DNA of 64,000 nt from Thermothielavioides terrestris NRRL 8126 (taxonomy: Eukaryota; Ascomycota; Sordariomycetes; Sordariales; Chaetomiaceae): the NCBI RefSeq assembly GCF_000226115.1, contig NC_016459.1, positions 1,798,001-1,862,000 of the forward strand, written 5' to 3'. A model generated the notes under the pieces. The model searched no databases and was not told where the DNA came from. It saw only the letters and a list, made by a program, of their open reading frames with translations. Below, piece by piece: positions 47,001 to 58,330 of the stretch (positions are counted from its first letter, which is position 1; the number at the start of each line of letters is the position of its first letter). A program made the position numbers and the translations under genes.

Positions 47001-48438
47001 TACAATGCCCTAAGATAAGTTGGGCTATAACTAAGTCTTCGTTGTAGTAGACTACCTAGGGAAGTATAGCTATTCGCTCCCCTACTATAAGACTACTACT
47101 ATTAAAGAGATAGTACAACTTTACTACTAGTACATTTGGCGTACCTATAGAGCCCTAGAATCGATTACTTTGGACTAAGGCCCTTAGTTCATCTTAGTAT
47201 TCTAGGACAAGTTCTATAAAATCCTTAGAATTAACCTATACCTCTCTTCTTTGGAATACCCCTAGATAGATAAGTAGACTAAAATTATAAATCAATACCT
47301 CGATTAACGTCTATACCCCTTCGTTAACTATTTCTAAGACAATTGGTTAGAATTATTGTCTATAATAGATTTTACTTAAGCTATTTTACTCTACTTATCT
47401 ATTGGCCTTGCCCTATTTGAGGTCGAGACTAGTATACTCCCCTAGATAACCTACGATTAGTAGAAGTATATTTAAGAATTTAATAGCGCTAAAGACAAGC
47501 TTAATCGCATTGAAGTATAGAAGATACTCTCTAGAATCAATTCTACTATCCAATTTACTAAAGAAAGTATATAGAAAGCCTAAGAAGTCTAAAAGTAATA
47601 AGCGAATAAGTATTAGTAGCTAGAAGAATTTGAAGTTGGTTAGGAGGTCTATATTACAAAGGGCCATTGGTAGACGAACCGACTAAACGACAAGCTCGAC
47701 TACCTAGTCGCTAGACCTTTTCCGATTATCGCTAAAAAGGGTTATTCCTATAAGCTAAAGCTACCTAAGACCTAGAAGATATACCTAGTATTTACCCTAG
47801 ATCGACTCTAAAGGGCATTGAATAACCTGTTACTAAGTTAGGAACCCTAGCCTAAGCTACCAATTGAAGTAGACGGCGAATTAGAATAGTAAGTCGAAAA
47901 GATTCTTATCTCCTAGATATTCAAAGGGAAACTCTAGTATTGTACTCAATAGATCGGTTAGGGCGAGGACCTCGAATAGTACAACGCCACTAATTTCAAG
48001 AATATACTATACCGCCTCTAGGAGTTCTATAAGGAATTCCCCTATATAGCTGGACCACCTTGGCGATTGCTATAATAGCTAAAAGCTTATAAGGAGGATT
48101 ACTTTAATAATAAATACCCGGATAATAACCTACTAGTACTTAAAGGATAATGTGATCCAACTTGATCTAGGAGACGTCGTATATATATATAAATCTACTA
48201 TAAGGTTGTAGGATAACGTTTTATCCTAGCTCCCTCGTATACCCACTGGCCTAGATGTAGCATCTTATATAGCCTAGTGGGCTATAGGGCAGATTTCCGA
48301 ATCCTATAGAACTCAATTATATAAACTTCGTAAAAAATAGGCTTATAAGCTAATTCTTCTAATTACTAACAGCTAGCGGAGGACCGTAATATATCCGTTA
48401 TATAGGTACAACGCTTTTTCGAGAGGGGGGTAATATAA
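43930..48438 (+). pseudogene. GyA-4 pol (PR-RT-RH-INT-chromodomain)
   Basis: Frame -1 relative to gag, so expression probably used a -1 frameshift in the overlap before 44014. Protease: VDSRVNGYAFF at 43999, decayed from a DSG/DTG-type site. RT core about 45250-45640, catalytic YIDD now YIDN at 45601-45612. RNase H about 46040-46400, ending with IADALS. Integrase Cys pair TGC at 46894 and 46903; core Asp at 46993-46995 and 47173-47175, with the expected Glu apparently Lys. Chromodomain about 47870-48075. The frame ends at a TAA two bases inside the 3' LTR (48436-48438), so pol spans the polypurine tract. Many TAG/TAA stops make it non-functional. Confidence 0.92.
48421..48433 (+). promoter_or_regulatory. 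GyA-4 polypurine tract
   Basis: GAGAGGGGGGTAA immediately before the 3' LTR, the plus-strand primer position. Equivalent tracts are at 9271-9282 (GyA-1) and, inverted, 62901-62914 (GyA-7). Confidence 0.85.
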
Positions 48439-48819
48439 TAGTATAGTACGCTAACTACCGTTATATAACTCGTGTATAGACCTATTACGTGACTATACAC
48501 TTATGTAACCTCCCGAGTTGGTAGATTTGTAGGATTCGAGTCGACTTCCGGATTAGGAAGGAGGGGTTGACTTACCAATAAGGAAAAACGCGCTAATAAG
48601 GCGAACCACGTCTTACCCTGTAATATATAGACTTTGTAGCCCTACTACAAATTGCAGCCCTACTACAAATTGTCTATACGCACTACCTAAGGTATTTAAG
48701 CATAGTTTTCTACCTATATATTGATAGTTTCCCTCTCTCTCCTTAGACTTAAAGTCTTCGTCAATCGAGGATCAATTTAGCTACGAGTTATCTAGTACTT
48801 GTTTTGCTTTGCCGTGATA
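48434..48819 (+). repeat. GyA-4 3' LTR
   Basis: 386 bp, TATAATAG...GCCGTGATA, colinear with the 5' LTR. Differences are C-to-T/G-to-A, with more CpA loss in the first 130 bp than in the 5' LTR. Followed by target duplication GCGAG (48820-48824). Confidence 0.95.
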
Positions 48820-48824
48820 GCGAG

Positions 48825-48943
48825 CCTCTAAAAAACTCTATACGTAGGGACTGTAGCCTATATTTCTCCTTTTTCCTTCCTTAAGGTAGTTGAATAGAAC
48901 ATTGTACACTTATCTGCAGACGCTATAAGGCTAGTACGTTACA
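48825..48943 (+). repeat. GyB 3' LTR, last 119 bp
   Basis: Matches 21335-21453; with 41372-41501 it gives 249 bp. It ends GTACGTTACA before the duplication CCTAT. It contains the same AAGGTAGTTGAA block (48883-48894) as the 5' LTR. Confidence 0.93.
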
Positions 48944-48948
48944 CCTAT

Positions 48949-51900
48949 ATAGCCCGTTACACGCCATTTATATATGTGATACGCTCCTAGTGTAGGTACC
49001 GTAGCTACTAAGCGCGCTATATACTTGCGAAAAGCAGCTAGAGGCCGACCTTTCTATACCTTTTCCTCCTCTTCTTATACCTCTCGCCTATACCTAAGTT
49101 CTCGTAGCTAGCTATTAGAGGCTCCTCTACTACACTATCCTAGCTACTATACTCCTATTGTATACCTATAGCGCTCTTTACCGTTCCCTTATATCCTACC
49201 TCGCCCTTTATATTTAGTTTAAACACTAGCCAATACTCCTATAGGTACCTAGTATATATTAGCTATCCTATAATCCTTTAGGCGCCTCTCCTACTCTTAA
49301 GTAATATAAGTAGCGTATATTAGTCTCGGAAATAGGGCCTTCCTATAGCAACTGTAGGGTCCTTATAGCGTATTGCAAGGTGGGCGACAGTTTTAAATAC
49401 TTTGCTATAGCGGTAGAGCAGCGTAGATATATCTAGTACCCCCTTCTAGAATAGGAACTGCCTAAGGCCAATGGCCCTAGTATATACCTATATAAGAAGA
49501 GAGCTCTATACTTTATTAAGATCTTTATATACCTATAGTACCTAGGTAGGAAGCTCTAAGTTATATAGGTCTACTACTTCCCTATAGCACGCCCTTTCTA
49601 GCCTCCTAGCGTCTATATAGCGTATCTATATCTCTCTATATACCTTCTACTCCTCTACTATAGCCGTATCTACGTTAATATATAGCTATAGCTCCTAGGG
49701 TCTCTAATCGTCGTCCTTGTCGCTCTTGTTCTACGCCTCTACTACTATCGCTAGGTAGCGTATAAGGAGCTAGTCCTTAGCCTACAGTTACCTCTATTCT
49801 ATAGAAGACTCCCTTGTAGCTAGTCCTGCTACTAAGGCGTAGTATATATAGCGCTACTTCTTTAACCTTGACGCCACCTTCGTATAGATATTATATAGAA
49901 GTTGTATAAGCTTAGTTTTCTAGAGCCTTTGTTTAGTATATACCGCCTAGCGGTTAAGGTATAGATCGATAGGGGGTACCTAGGTTTTACTTTCTAGGTT
50001 ATAGACTAGTATAACCTTGTATATGCTAGTAACTACCTAAAGGTAGCCCAACTATATTACGCTAAAGTTATATATAATTCTATAGTGAGTCCCTCCAATC
50101 GACATTAGAGTATACTACGCTATTGCCCTATATAAAAGGACGCTTCTAATGACCTTTGTATAGATCTCTCAAGCTTATACAATATATACCCTATACGTCT
50201 TCGCTACGAGCCTTGTAAAGGTGAACTTCTATATAGCTATCTTAGCCTCAACCGCCTTCTTATACGCTTAAAACAAGAGCTTACAGTCTAGCTATACGCC
50301 TAGGAACCTCGCTAACTCTATAGGTATAAGTCCTAGCTAACCTTTGCTAAGGATATTAACGATCTCTATATATAGCCGCTATACTCTTATAAAGTAGATA
50401 AGCTCGCTCTTCGCTAGTTTGAACTATATCCCTCGTTCTATAGCCTATTTCTCGTATTTAGTAAACCTTCTCTCTAGTATATAGTAATACGCTAGTATAT
50501 TCTATCTAAACGTAAGAAGGTTAGTATTATCTATATATTTAACTATTAAGAGCCTAATATACACTTCAAAAATATAGAATAGAGGGGTAATAAAGAGGAT
50601 AAATAGTACTAGCGATAATAGCGAGCCCTATAGTGTACCTTGCTATAGAGTCGTAGGCTTAGCTATAATCCTATTAAACTATAGGCGTGCTATACGATCC
50701 TCGAAGTAGCTCTTCAAAAGTATAATCAGCTTCCTCTCGAAGCCTAGTTCTTAGAGCGTATATAGTAGCTAGATCTAGTCGACCTAATCAAAGGCGCCTT
50801 TCAAGTCTAGTTACAATAGCAAAGCGTAGGCGCTATATATCTATACCGTCTTTACCGCATTAGTCACCACCTAGATTGCTACCTCTATAGACCTATACTA
50901 CTAGAAGCCTATCTACATCTCTAGGAGCAGCTTATACGCCTTAGCTATATATATTACCTAGTCTACAATAGCCGCCTCGATAATTTTACCTATCGTACTA
51001 AACAACAATATTAGGTAGTACACCCCTACCTCCGTCAACTATTCTAGAGACTTCCCTAGCTTCCTAAGGACAACTACCTATATAGTGTAAAATCTATATA
51101 GGAAGTGCTCTAGCTTAAAACAAGTGTATATAATCGCTATAAGTATCTCTAACAGCTTACCCTCCTTATTATAGGCCTTAAGAAACTTATTAGTAAAGAG
51201 CTCTTCGCTAAGCGCCTTATTTAATCCTATATAGCTTATAATCTCTATAATTTCAGTACTATAGACCTCCTAGTTGATAGGTATAGTATTATAAAAAGAC
51301 CTTTTAGGCTAGTCTTAGTCGGAGATACTATTGTACTACGTCTATAGTATAGGAAAAAAGCGCTCTACTAGCGCCTTAGCCTTCTAGGCGTATATCACTA
51401 TGCTCTAGGGCTCGCTAGGCCCTAGCTAGAGCGCTAGCAACGCTAGAGGTTCAAGGCGTTAGTAGCTTCGAAGTCGTACCTACCTCTCGATATCCTATAT
51501 TAGCTTCTACTCTCTCGACGCTCTAGCGAGAGAGTAGCGCCAATATAGCGTCTATAACCGCCTAACGTAGCGTTTAAACCACTATACTACCTCACAGTAG
51601 TACGCTTAGGAGCTCGCTATACAACTCGATCGCTAAGCGCGCTTAGCCTTCTTCGCTTCCTATATCGCCTTGTCAACTTCGAGGTTCTACTACAGTATAT
51701 AGGATCCCCAATTAAGCTTCTAGCGTAGCGCTACTATATCTTTAATACTAGCTAGCTTATATATTAGAGTATCTACTATATCTTTAAGCTACTCTACTAT
51801 ATTAACCTCCCTAAGTAGGGTAAGGAACTACGCCTTAGCTTTGTACCTCTTATAGTCTAATAGCGCCTAGCTATAGCCTAGCGGCGTAGCAGCTCTGCCA

Positions 51901-52600
51901 CTACTCCCCCTTAGCGGCACTTTAGCTATCTAGGGTATATAGTCCGAGCCTACTAAGTCGAATAGCCCTAGCTATCAAGTACCATTGCCCTACGTTGCTT
52001 AGATATAGTCGATTATACTATCTTTATTACTCTATTGAACCTAGGTAAGTGTACTACGAGGTATATAGAGCTCAAGCTCCTATTCTATTACAATCCAAAG
52101 TAGTATACCCACTAATTAGGAGGTTCTATTATACCTGTCCTATATTGGGTAGTAGGCGTTAAAGTCGTCTATAAGTACATTACGCCCTTTTAGCTCCTAC
52201 TCTACTAGGGTATAGAGCGGCGAACGCTACCCTAGCTCCTAGTTAGGCAAGTAGATAGACTATACTATAAGGGGGTCCGACCCCTCCTTCTTAAACGTTA
52301 TCGCCACCTAGTCTTCCCTAGCCTTAGTAGACTATATTATATAGTCGAGGCGCTTACTTATATATAGTGCCACCTTGCTAACGCTATATATTATCTTATA
52401 CCGCTTGCCTCGCCTATAGGGTAGAGTAGGCAAGGTCGTAGTTAGATAGATCGGTAGCTCTTAAATCGCTACTAAGTCGAACTCCTCTCTCCCTTCTAAC
52501 GTCTAATTAAAGCGGTGTCTACTACTATCGGTATTCTAGTAGAGTACCTTTAGCGTTATAGCTATATACTTAGTATAGAATAGGGGCCTTTAGTTATAAC
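48949..52600 (-). pseudogene. LINE-d ORF2 (endonuclease, RT)
   Basis: Minus-strand ORF2. The basic tail is near 49050 and the decayed Cys/His finger near 49370-49420. The RT catalytic box (FADDT-type, now with Asn) is at about 50521-50545, and motif A (LDLKGAFD) at about 50777-50815. The endonuclease GDFNA box, read as DDFNAYY, is at about 52150-52172. RIP-type stops are common; no RNase H was recognised. Confidence 0.83.
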
Positions 52601-52827
52601 TACATTAGGCTATAAGGCTAGCTTTATACTCGTATTATATAGAAGCGTTATATAAGCGGCGTTCCCATTTTATACTCTAGCTCCCTAGAACGTTTATAAG
52701 AGTATTCTAAACTAGAATAGGTCTATACTGTTAGAGCGCCCTACCCTCTAGATATTAGTAGGCTAGCCTACCTTAGCTAGGCACTTCCTTAGGCGCTACT
52801 CTCCTAACTCGCCTTCTTAGTTTCTAC

Positions 52828-53937
52828 GCTATATATTTACCCCCATTATCGCTATTGCCTAAGGCTAGGGTATATAGAACGTAAGTAGATAGTTAAGGAA
52901 CTACTCCCTTATACATTTACGCTACTTCTATACGACTTTATAGCTTATATCGAAGGCTATATAGGCACCCCTATAGTTAACGTACTTTGGCTAGTGCCTA
53001 GCTAGGTTAGTCTTTACTAGGTACTACGCCTCTTGCTCCCTTATAATACTACTATCGCTATACGCTATATAGATATAAACTAGACAATGTACCTCCTCCT
53101 CTTTATAGAATACCGCTTTATACCCTTATTTTCTACATTTAAAGTATAGGATTGTATACGCTACGCCTTTAAAGCGTTTATAAGGGTAGACTATATAGTC
53201 GAGCAGAATACCCTAGTCGATAAGCTTCGTAGCCTCTTTAACTATATAGAGCTCGACTAGTATATATATTGTCTACGGCCCTTAGCCGCCCTTAGTACTA
53301 CTCTATAGTGTATATAGCCTTATATACGCGATCTAGACCTTATTCTCCTTCGCTAAGTCCGCTACTAGGCGGCCAAGGTCATCCCCGTACCTCGTTAGGG
53401 CAGCTAGCTATATACCCTTCGCTAGTACCACGAAAGTACAGCGCTTAAGTACTGTAGTCGCCCTAAACGTAGCAGTGACCTACGCTTTGTTATCCTCGTT
53501 GATGAACTACGCCTAGCGATCCTCCTCGAATATAACTACTATGTTCCTGCTCTTCAGTAGCTTCTACACTATAATAGCGCTACTACTACCACCTCCTATA
53601 GTCGCTCCCATTGTAGCTATAGCTATATTTACCGCTTAGACTATATCCTCTACGCTCCTATTGACAATATCTGTAAGCGCCTGCCCAAGGTCGATTATAA
53701 GCTCGTGAAACAGCTTCTTTGGTATATACTGCGTATAGCTCTCAAGTAGCTAGGGCGCCGACGTCGCAGCTACGCCCTGCCCTACTACCTAGGCCTAGGT
53801 CCTCGCCTAGGCACCCCTAGCGCCTACCTATAGCCCAACCTTGTTCTTTATCTATATAACCTCCTCTTTTATATAGTCGACGCTTTTATATAGCTTGTAT
53901 ATATCATAGGGGCAGTTTAGCTCGTCTTAGAACACCT
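52828..53937 (-). pseudogene. LINE-d ORF1, 5'-truncated
   Basis: Minus-strand ORF1 without its first part (the NIYTEGASDK block is absent because of the 5' truncation). The helical middle (about 53300-53900) and the zinc-knuckle region (about 53050-53160) are colinear with LINE-b ORF1. Less RIP-damaged than the other ORF1 copies in places, e.g. about 53690-53830. Confidence 0.72.
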
Positions 53938-54078
53938 CCTATTGCATTATACTATCGGTAAGTCGAAGGTTCTATTAGAGATTTAGGTTCCTTAGCTAAC
54001 TAAACTAGTCCTATCGAGAAAGGCTATATTGGATATTATATCGCTTTTATAAGCTTGTAGTAGTAAGACTTAAAGTAA
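53938..54078 (-). pseudogene. GyA-3 gag start and leader
   Basis: Completes GyA-3: the gag start codon, decayed to ATA, is at 54034-54036 and the primer-site complement at about 54066-54076, adjoining the 5' LTR. The first 12 bases are the LINE-d duplication. Confidence 0.88.
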
Positions 54079-54464
54079 TATTACAGTAAAGCAAAATAAG
54101 TGCTAGATAACTTATAGCTAAATTGATTTTTGATTGACAAAGACTTTAAGTCTAAGGAGAGAGAAGAAAACTATCAATATATAAGTGGAAAACTGTACTA
54201 AAATACCTTAGGTAGTACGTATAGACAATTTGTAATAGGGCTATAATTTACAGTAGGGCTACAAAGTCTATACGCTATAGGGTAAGATATAGTTCGCCTT
54301 ATTAGTGCGTTTTTCCTTATTAGCAAGTCAACCCCTCCTTCTTAATCTAGAAGTCAACTCGAATCCTATAAATCCACCAACTTAGGAAGTTACGTAGGTG
54401 TGTAGTTACGTAATAGGTCTGTACGCAAGTTATGTGACGGTGGTTAGTGTGCTATGCCGTTACA
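54079..54464 (-). repeat. 5' LTR of GyA-3 (minus orientation)
   Basis: 386 bp, from TATTACAGTAAAGC to TGCCGTTACA. The following GTGCC (54465-54469) is the duplication in GyA-5 pol, equivalent to GGCAT at 47814-47818 of GyA-4 on the other strand. Confidence 0.95.
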
Positions 54465-57400
54465 GTGCCCTTTGGAGTTAATCTAGGGTAAACACTAGGT
54501 ATATCTTCTAGATCTTAGATAGCTTTAGCTTATAGGAATAACTGTTTTTAGCGATAATTGGAAAAGGCCTAGCGATAGGGTAGTTAAGCTTGTTGTTTAG
54601 TCGGTTTGTCTGCTAGTAGCCCTTTGTAATATAGACCTCCTAGCCAACTTTAAACTTTTCTAGTCGCTAATACTTATTCGCTTACCGCTTTTAGGCTTTC
54701 TAAGCTTTCTATATACTTTCCCTAGCGAATTAGACAATAGAATTAATTCTAGAGAGTATCTCTTAGGCTTTAGTGTAATTAAGCTTATCTTTAGCACTAT
54801 TAAATTCCTAGGTATACTCCTACTAATTGTAGGTTATCTAGGGGAGTATACTAGTCTTAACTTTGAATAGGGCAAGGCTAGTAAACAAATAGAGTAAAAT
54901 AGCTTAAGTATAATCTATTATAGGCAATAATTCTAACTAATTGTTTTAGAAATAGTTAATAAATAGGCGTAGACGCTAGTCGAGATATTAATTTATAATT
55001 TTAGTCTATCTATTGGTCTAGGGGTACTCTAAAGAAGAGAGGTGTAGATTAATTCTAAGAATCTTATAGAACTTGTCTTAGAATATTAAGATAAACTAAG
55101 GGCCTTAGTCTAAGGTGATTAATTCTAAGGCTCTATAGGTATATTAAATATATTAGTAGTATAGCTATACTATTTCTTTAGCGTTAGTAGTCTTATAATA
55201 GGAGAGTAAATAACTATACTTCTCTAAGTAGTCTACTATAATAAAGATTTAGTCGTAGCCTAACTTGTCCTAGGGCATTGTATAGAAGTCTATAGTAATA
55301 TACTACTAAGGTCTTATAGGGACTTCTAAGGGCTTAAGGAGGCCTAGTAGCTTGTTGTAGAGTATATAGGAACGTTGGTAGGTCTAGTAATTTTAGACGA
55401 ATCTATTAATATCTCCTATTTACCTTAGCTAGAAGTATTGCCTCTAGACCAACTCTTATATTTTATTTCTATCTAAATAAGCTATAGAGATTTAGTTATA
55501 GATCTTAGCTAATAGATAGGTTTATAGATAACTATCTAGTAGAACTATTAGCCTCTCTCCCTTTAGTAGGAAGCTACTATTGCTTAGGGTCTAGTCGGTA
55601 TTGTTCTAGCAAATACGTTCTTAGAAGCTCTCTAAAGCCTTGCTCTCCCAATTCGCTTTAAGGATAGTATCTACTAGTTTATATCCTTCGAGTTGTTGTA
55701 GTTAAGATAGCTTAGATTCGTTAGTTTCGATTTAATAGATTATATACTGTAAATCGTACTTAGTAGGCTCCTTAGGTAGTAACTCTAGTTCCTCTAAGAT
55801 CTATAGGTCTAGCTTGCTCTTAAGGAGGATCGTCTAGGTGCGATAGGCCTCCTAGACTTCCTTCTAGGTGACGAGTTCTTTAGCCTTATAGGATAGAGCG
55901 TCGGCAATAGTGTTCTATTTACTAGGTTAATAGACGATTTGAAAGTCTAGGGCGAAGAGGAGCTTAGCTTATCCTACTTATTATATATTAAGTAGCCTCT
56001 TCTATATAAAGTATTGCAATATATAGTAGTTAAATAGGATATTGAACTGCTACTAGAGGCCTAGAAGCATTAGGTACTATTCCTCGATAGTATATATAAT
56101 AGCGAGGAGTTCTTTGTTATAGATAGGGTAATTGCTTTCTAGTCTAGATATCGTTTTTAAGAAGAATGTAACGAGGTACCAACTATTGTTGTATTTTTGC
56201 TAGAAAACGCTAGCTACAACTTTATTAGATATATCGACTTCGATTTAGCTCTCCTTAGTAGAGTTATAGTGTTTAAGGAGTAGAGTATTAGTTATTTGCC
56301 TTTTAAGTTCCTAAAAGGCTTCTTTACACTCTTCGGTCTATTTAAATAGTTTCCCTTTAACGATTAAGCACTATAGAGGTCGTATAATCCTTCTATACTT
56401 ATAAACAAATTGGCAATAAAAGTTGTAGAATCTAAAAAAGGCTTATACTCTTTGTACAATGGTAGGTTAGTCCTAAGAAACTACTATTTTAATTTTCTTT
56501 AAGTCTACTTAGACGCCTTTAGTGCTAACAATGAACCTAAAGAACTTAGTCTTAGTAGTATAGAATTCATATTTCTTAATGTCCACCTAGAGATCTACTT
56601 TACGTAGTTTCTAGAGGACGAGTTATATATATTTACAGTGTTCTTCCTCGTTCTAAGAGTAGATGATTAGGTTATCGATATAGGCGATTATAAATACGTT
56701 GAGGTACTTAAAGAACTAGGAATTAACGAATCGCTAGAAAGTAGTAGGTCCATTATATAAGCTAAATAGTAGGACTTTATAGTAGAATTAGCTATAGTAG
56801 GTTTAGAAGGTCGTTAGGTCTTTGCTTCTAGGGGTAAGTTGGATCTAGTAGAAAGCTTGCTAAATATCGATCTTAGTAAAGATCTTAGTGTTTCCTAATT
56901 ATTATAAGGTTTTATTAATATAGGGTAGTAGATAGTAGTCCTTAATAATAACCTTATTTAAGGCTTAGTAGTTAATATAGAACCTCTAGGTCTTATCTCC
57001 TTTAATAGCGAAGAGTATAAGAGAGTTATATAAGGTGGTACTTAGCTTAATAAAACCCTTCTATAGGTTCTTAACTAGGTACTTTTTTATAGTCTCTAGC
57101 TAGTCGAAGGTATAGGAGTATAAGGGGCTTACTCGCTAAGGTAGTAGTCTAGTAAGTTTGATCTTATAGTTGTATTTATACCTTAGAGGCATCTCGTTAG
57201 ACTCTTTCTTCAAAAATACGTCGGCAAATCTAGTAAGGTAAAGGTACTTTATAATCACTTCCTCGACCTAAGTTTAGACCTCTTTATCCTCGTTGTTAAG
57301 AAGTTTATTAATCTTCTTAGCCTCAATAGCTTAGTTAATCTAGGCGATTATAATGAATCCTAATATAGAATTACCTTGTTAGCTCCCTTTAAGGAACATT

Positions 57401-58330
57401 TTGTTAAAGGCTATAATAGAGATGACTATAGCTTTAATTAGGTCTTTGAGAATCTATAGTCGCTTACCCTCTTTTACTTAGAAGGCGGCCTATTCCTCCT
57501 CTTTTTTAGGTATTATAGGTCGAGTATAGGTTCTTAGGGGAATAAATTCCTCGCCTCTTAGTGCTTAGTCTATCTTCTAAACACTATTATCCTATACGTC
57601 TCTAAACAATACCTTTCGAAGGGGTTTAGCGAGATTGTACCTATTGATATATATTTTAGAGACTTTGAGTTATACTAATTAATATAATCCTAGGGTTATT
57701 TTAGATTATACTAATCGATATATTCTTAGATCTTTAGTAGGTTATACCAATTAGTATAATTTGTTAAATATAGGTTTAGAAAGTAACTCTCTACGCTTTA
57801 ATATTTATAGTTGCTATTAAGCCTTCTAACATTGGTCTTAATATTCTATTGCTTAGTCTCTTTGTTTAGTATCCTTCTAGTATTTGGGGTTTAGTGCCTT
57901 AAAAACAAAGGAGTTATAAGGAATCTTAAGGATATAACTCTATTCTAGGTTATATAGTTTGTCTTTAAGCTAGATTAATCGATATTAGCGAATATTTAAT
58001 AGAATATTATAGTAAACGAGCTACTATTAGCCTAGTAATAGCTAATGCTCCTTCTCTATATCGAGAGCTAGGAATAGGGTATCCTTCTATATTCTCCTAT
58101 CGATTTAGAGGTCGAATCTTAGGATTAAGTCAATAAGGTCTATAGATCTACTTTAAAAGTCCTTTATAGAGATCGAAGTCTTGAGTAATGTCCTTTCAAC
58201 GCTAAGTTTCTTAGTGATTCGCTTTATATAGGTTCAATTAAAGAAGGTATAACCGTTTACTTTAGAGTTAACAAATATAGTAATAGTAATACTAGTTCTA
58301 TTAATAGCTAATATATAAAGGAAAGAGAGG
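54465..58330 (-). pseudogene. GyA-5 pol (integrase to protease), minus strand
   Basis: Chromovirus pol in reverse. From right to left: protease near 58262-58290 (VNS-type decayed site), RT with its catalytic box at about 56660-56680, RNase H about 55900-56260, and integrase core Asp near 55285. It is cut at 54465, between integrase and chromodomain, by GyA-3. Chromodomain and 3' LTR should lie left of the window. RIP-type stops throughout. Confidence 0.88.

Larger units (their letters stand above)
41502..48819 (+). mobile_element. GyA-4, complete 7318-bp Ty3/Gypsy chromovirus
   Basis: The only GyA copy complete within the window: two 386-bp LTRs, leader with primer site, gag, pol with chromodomain, and polypurine tract. 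The 5-bp target duplication GCGAG is at 41497-41501 and 48820-48824; the empty site is in the GyB 5' LTR. It serves as reference for all other GyA copies, which align to it nearly without indels. Coding regions are inactivated by RIP-type stops. Confidence 0.96.
21205..48943 (+). mobile_element. GyB, complete chromovirus interrupted by LINE-c and GyA-4
   Basis: LTR retrotransposon with 249-bp LTRs (5' 21205-21453; 3' in two pieces, 41372-41501 and 48825-48943) and target duplication CCTAT (21200-21204, 48944-48948). Removing LINE-c (26430-39294 including one duplication) and GyA-4 plus its duplication leaves about 7.55 kb. It encodes gag with a zinc knuckle, then protease-RT-RNase H-integrase-chromodomain in another frame, followed by about 2 kb of unassigned 3' sequence. 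It differs from GyA in LTR and protein sequence. GyB sits inside LINE-d. Confidence 0.93.
48949..53937 (-). mobile_element. LINE-d body (minus strand), 5'-truncated
   Basis: Continues LINE-d from 21204. It matches the other LINEs in reverse from the ORF2 tail up to AGGTGTTCTAAG, about 385 bp inside the full-length 5' end, and is thus 5'-truncated. The 12-bp duplication CCTATTGCATTA (53938-53949) matches 20975-20986. Its host is GyA-3 gag. Confidence 0.93.
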
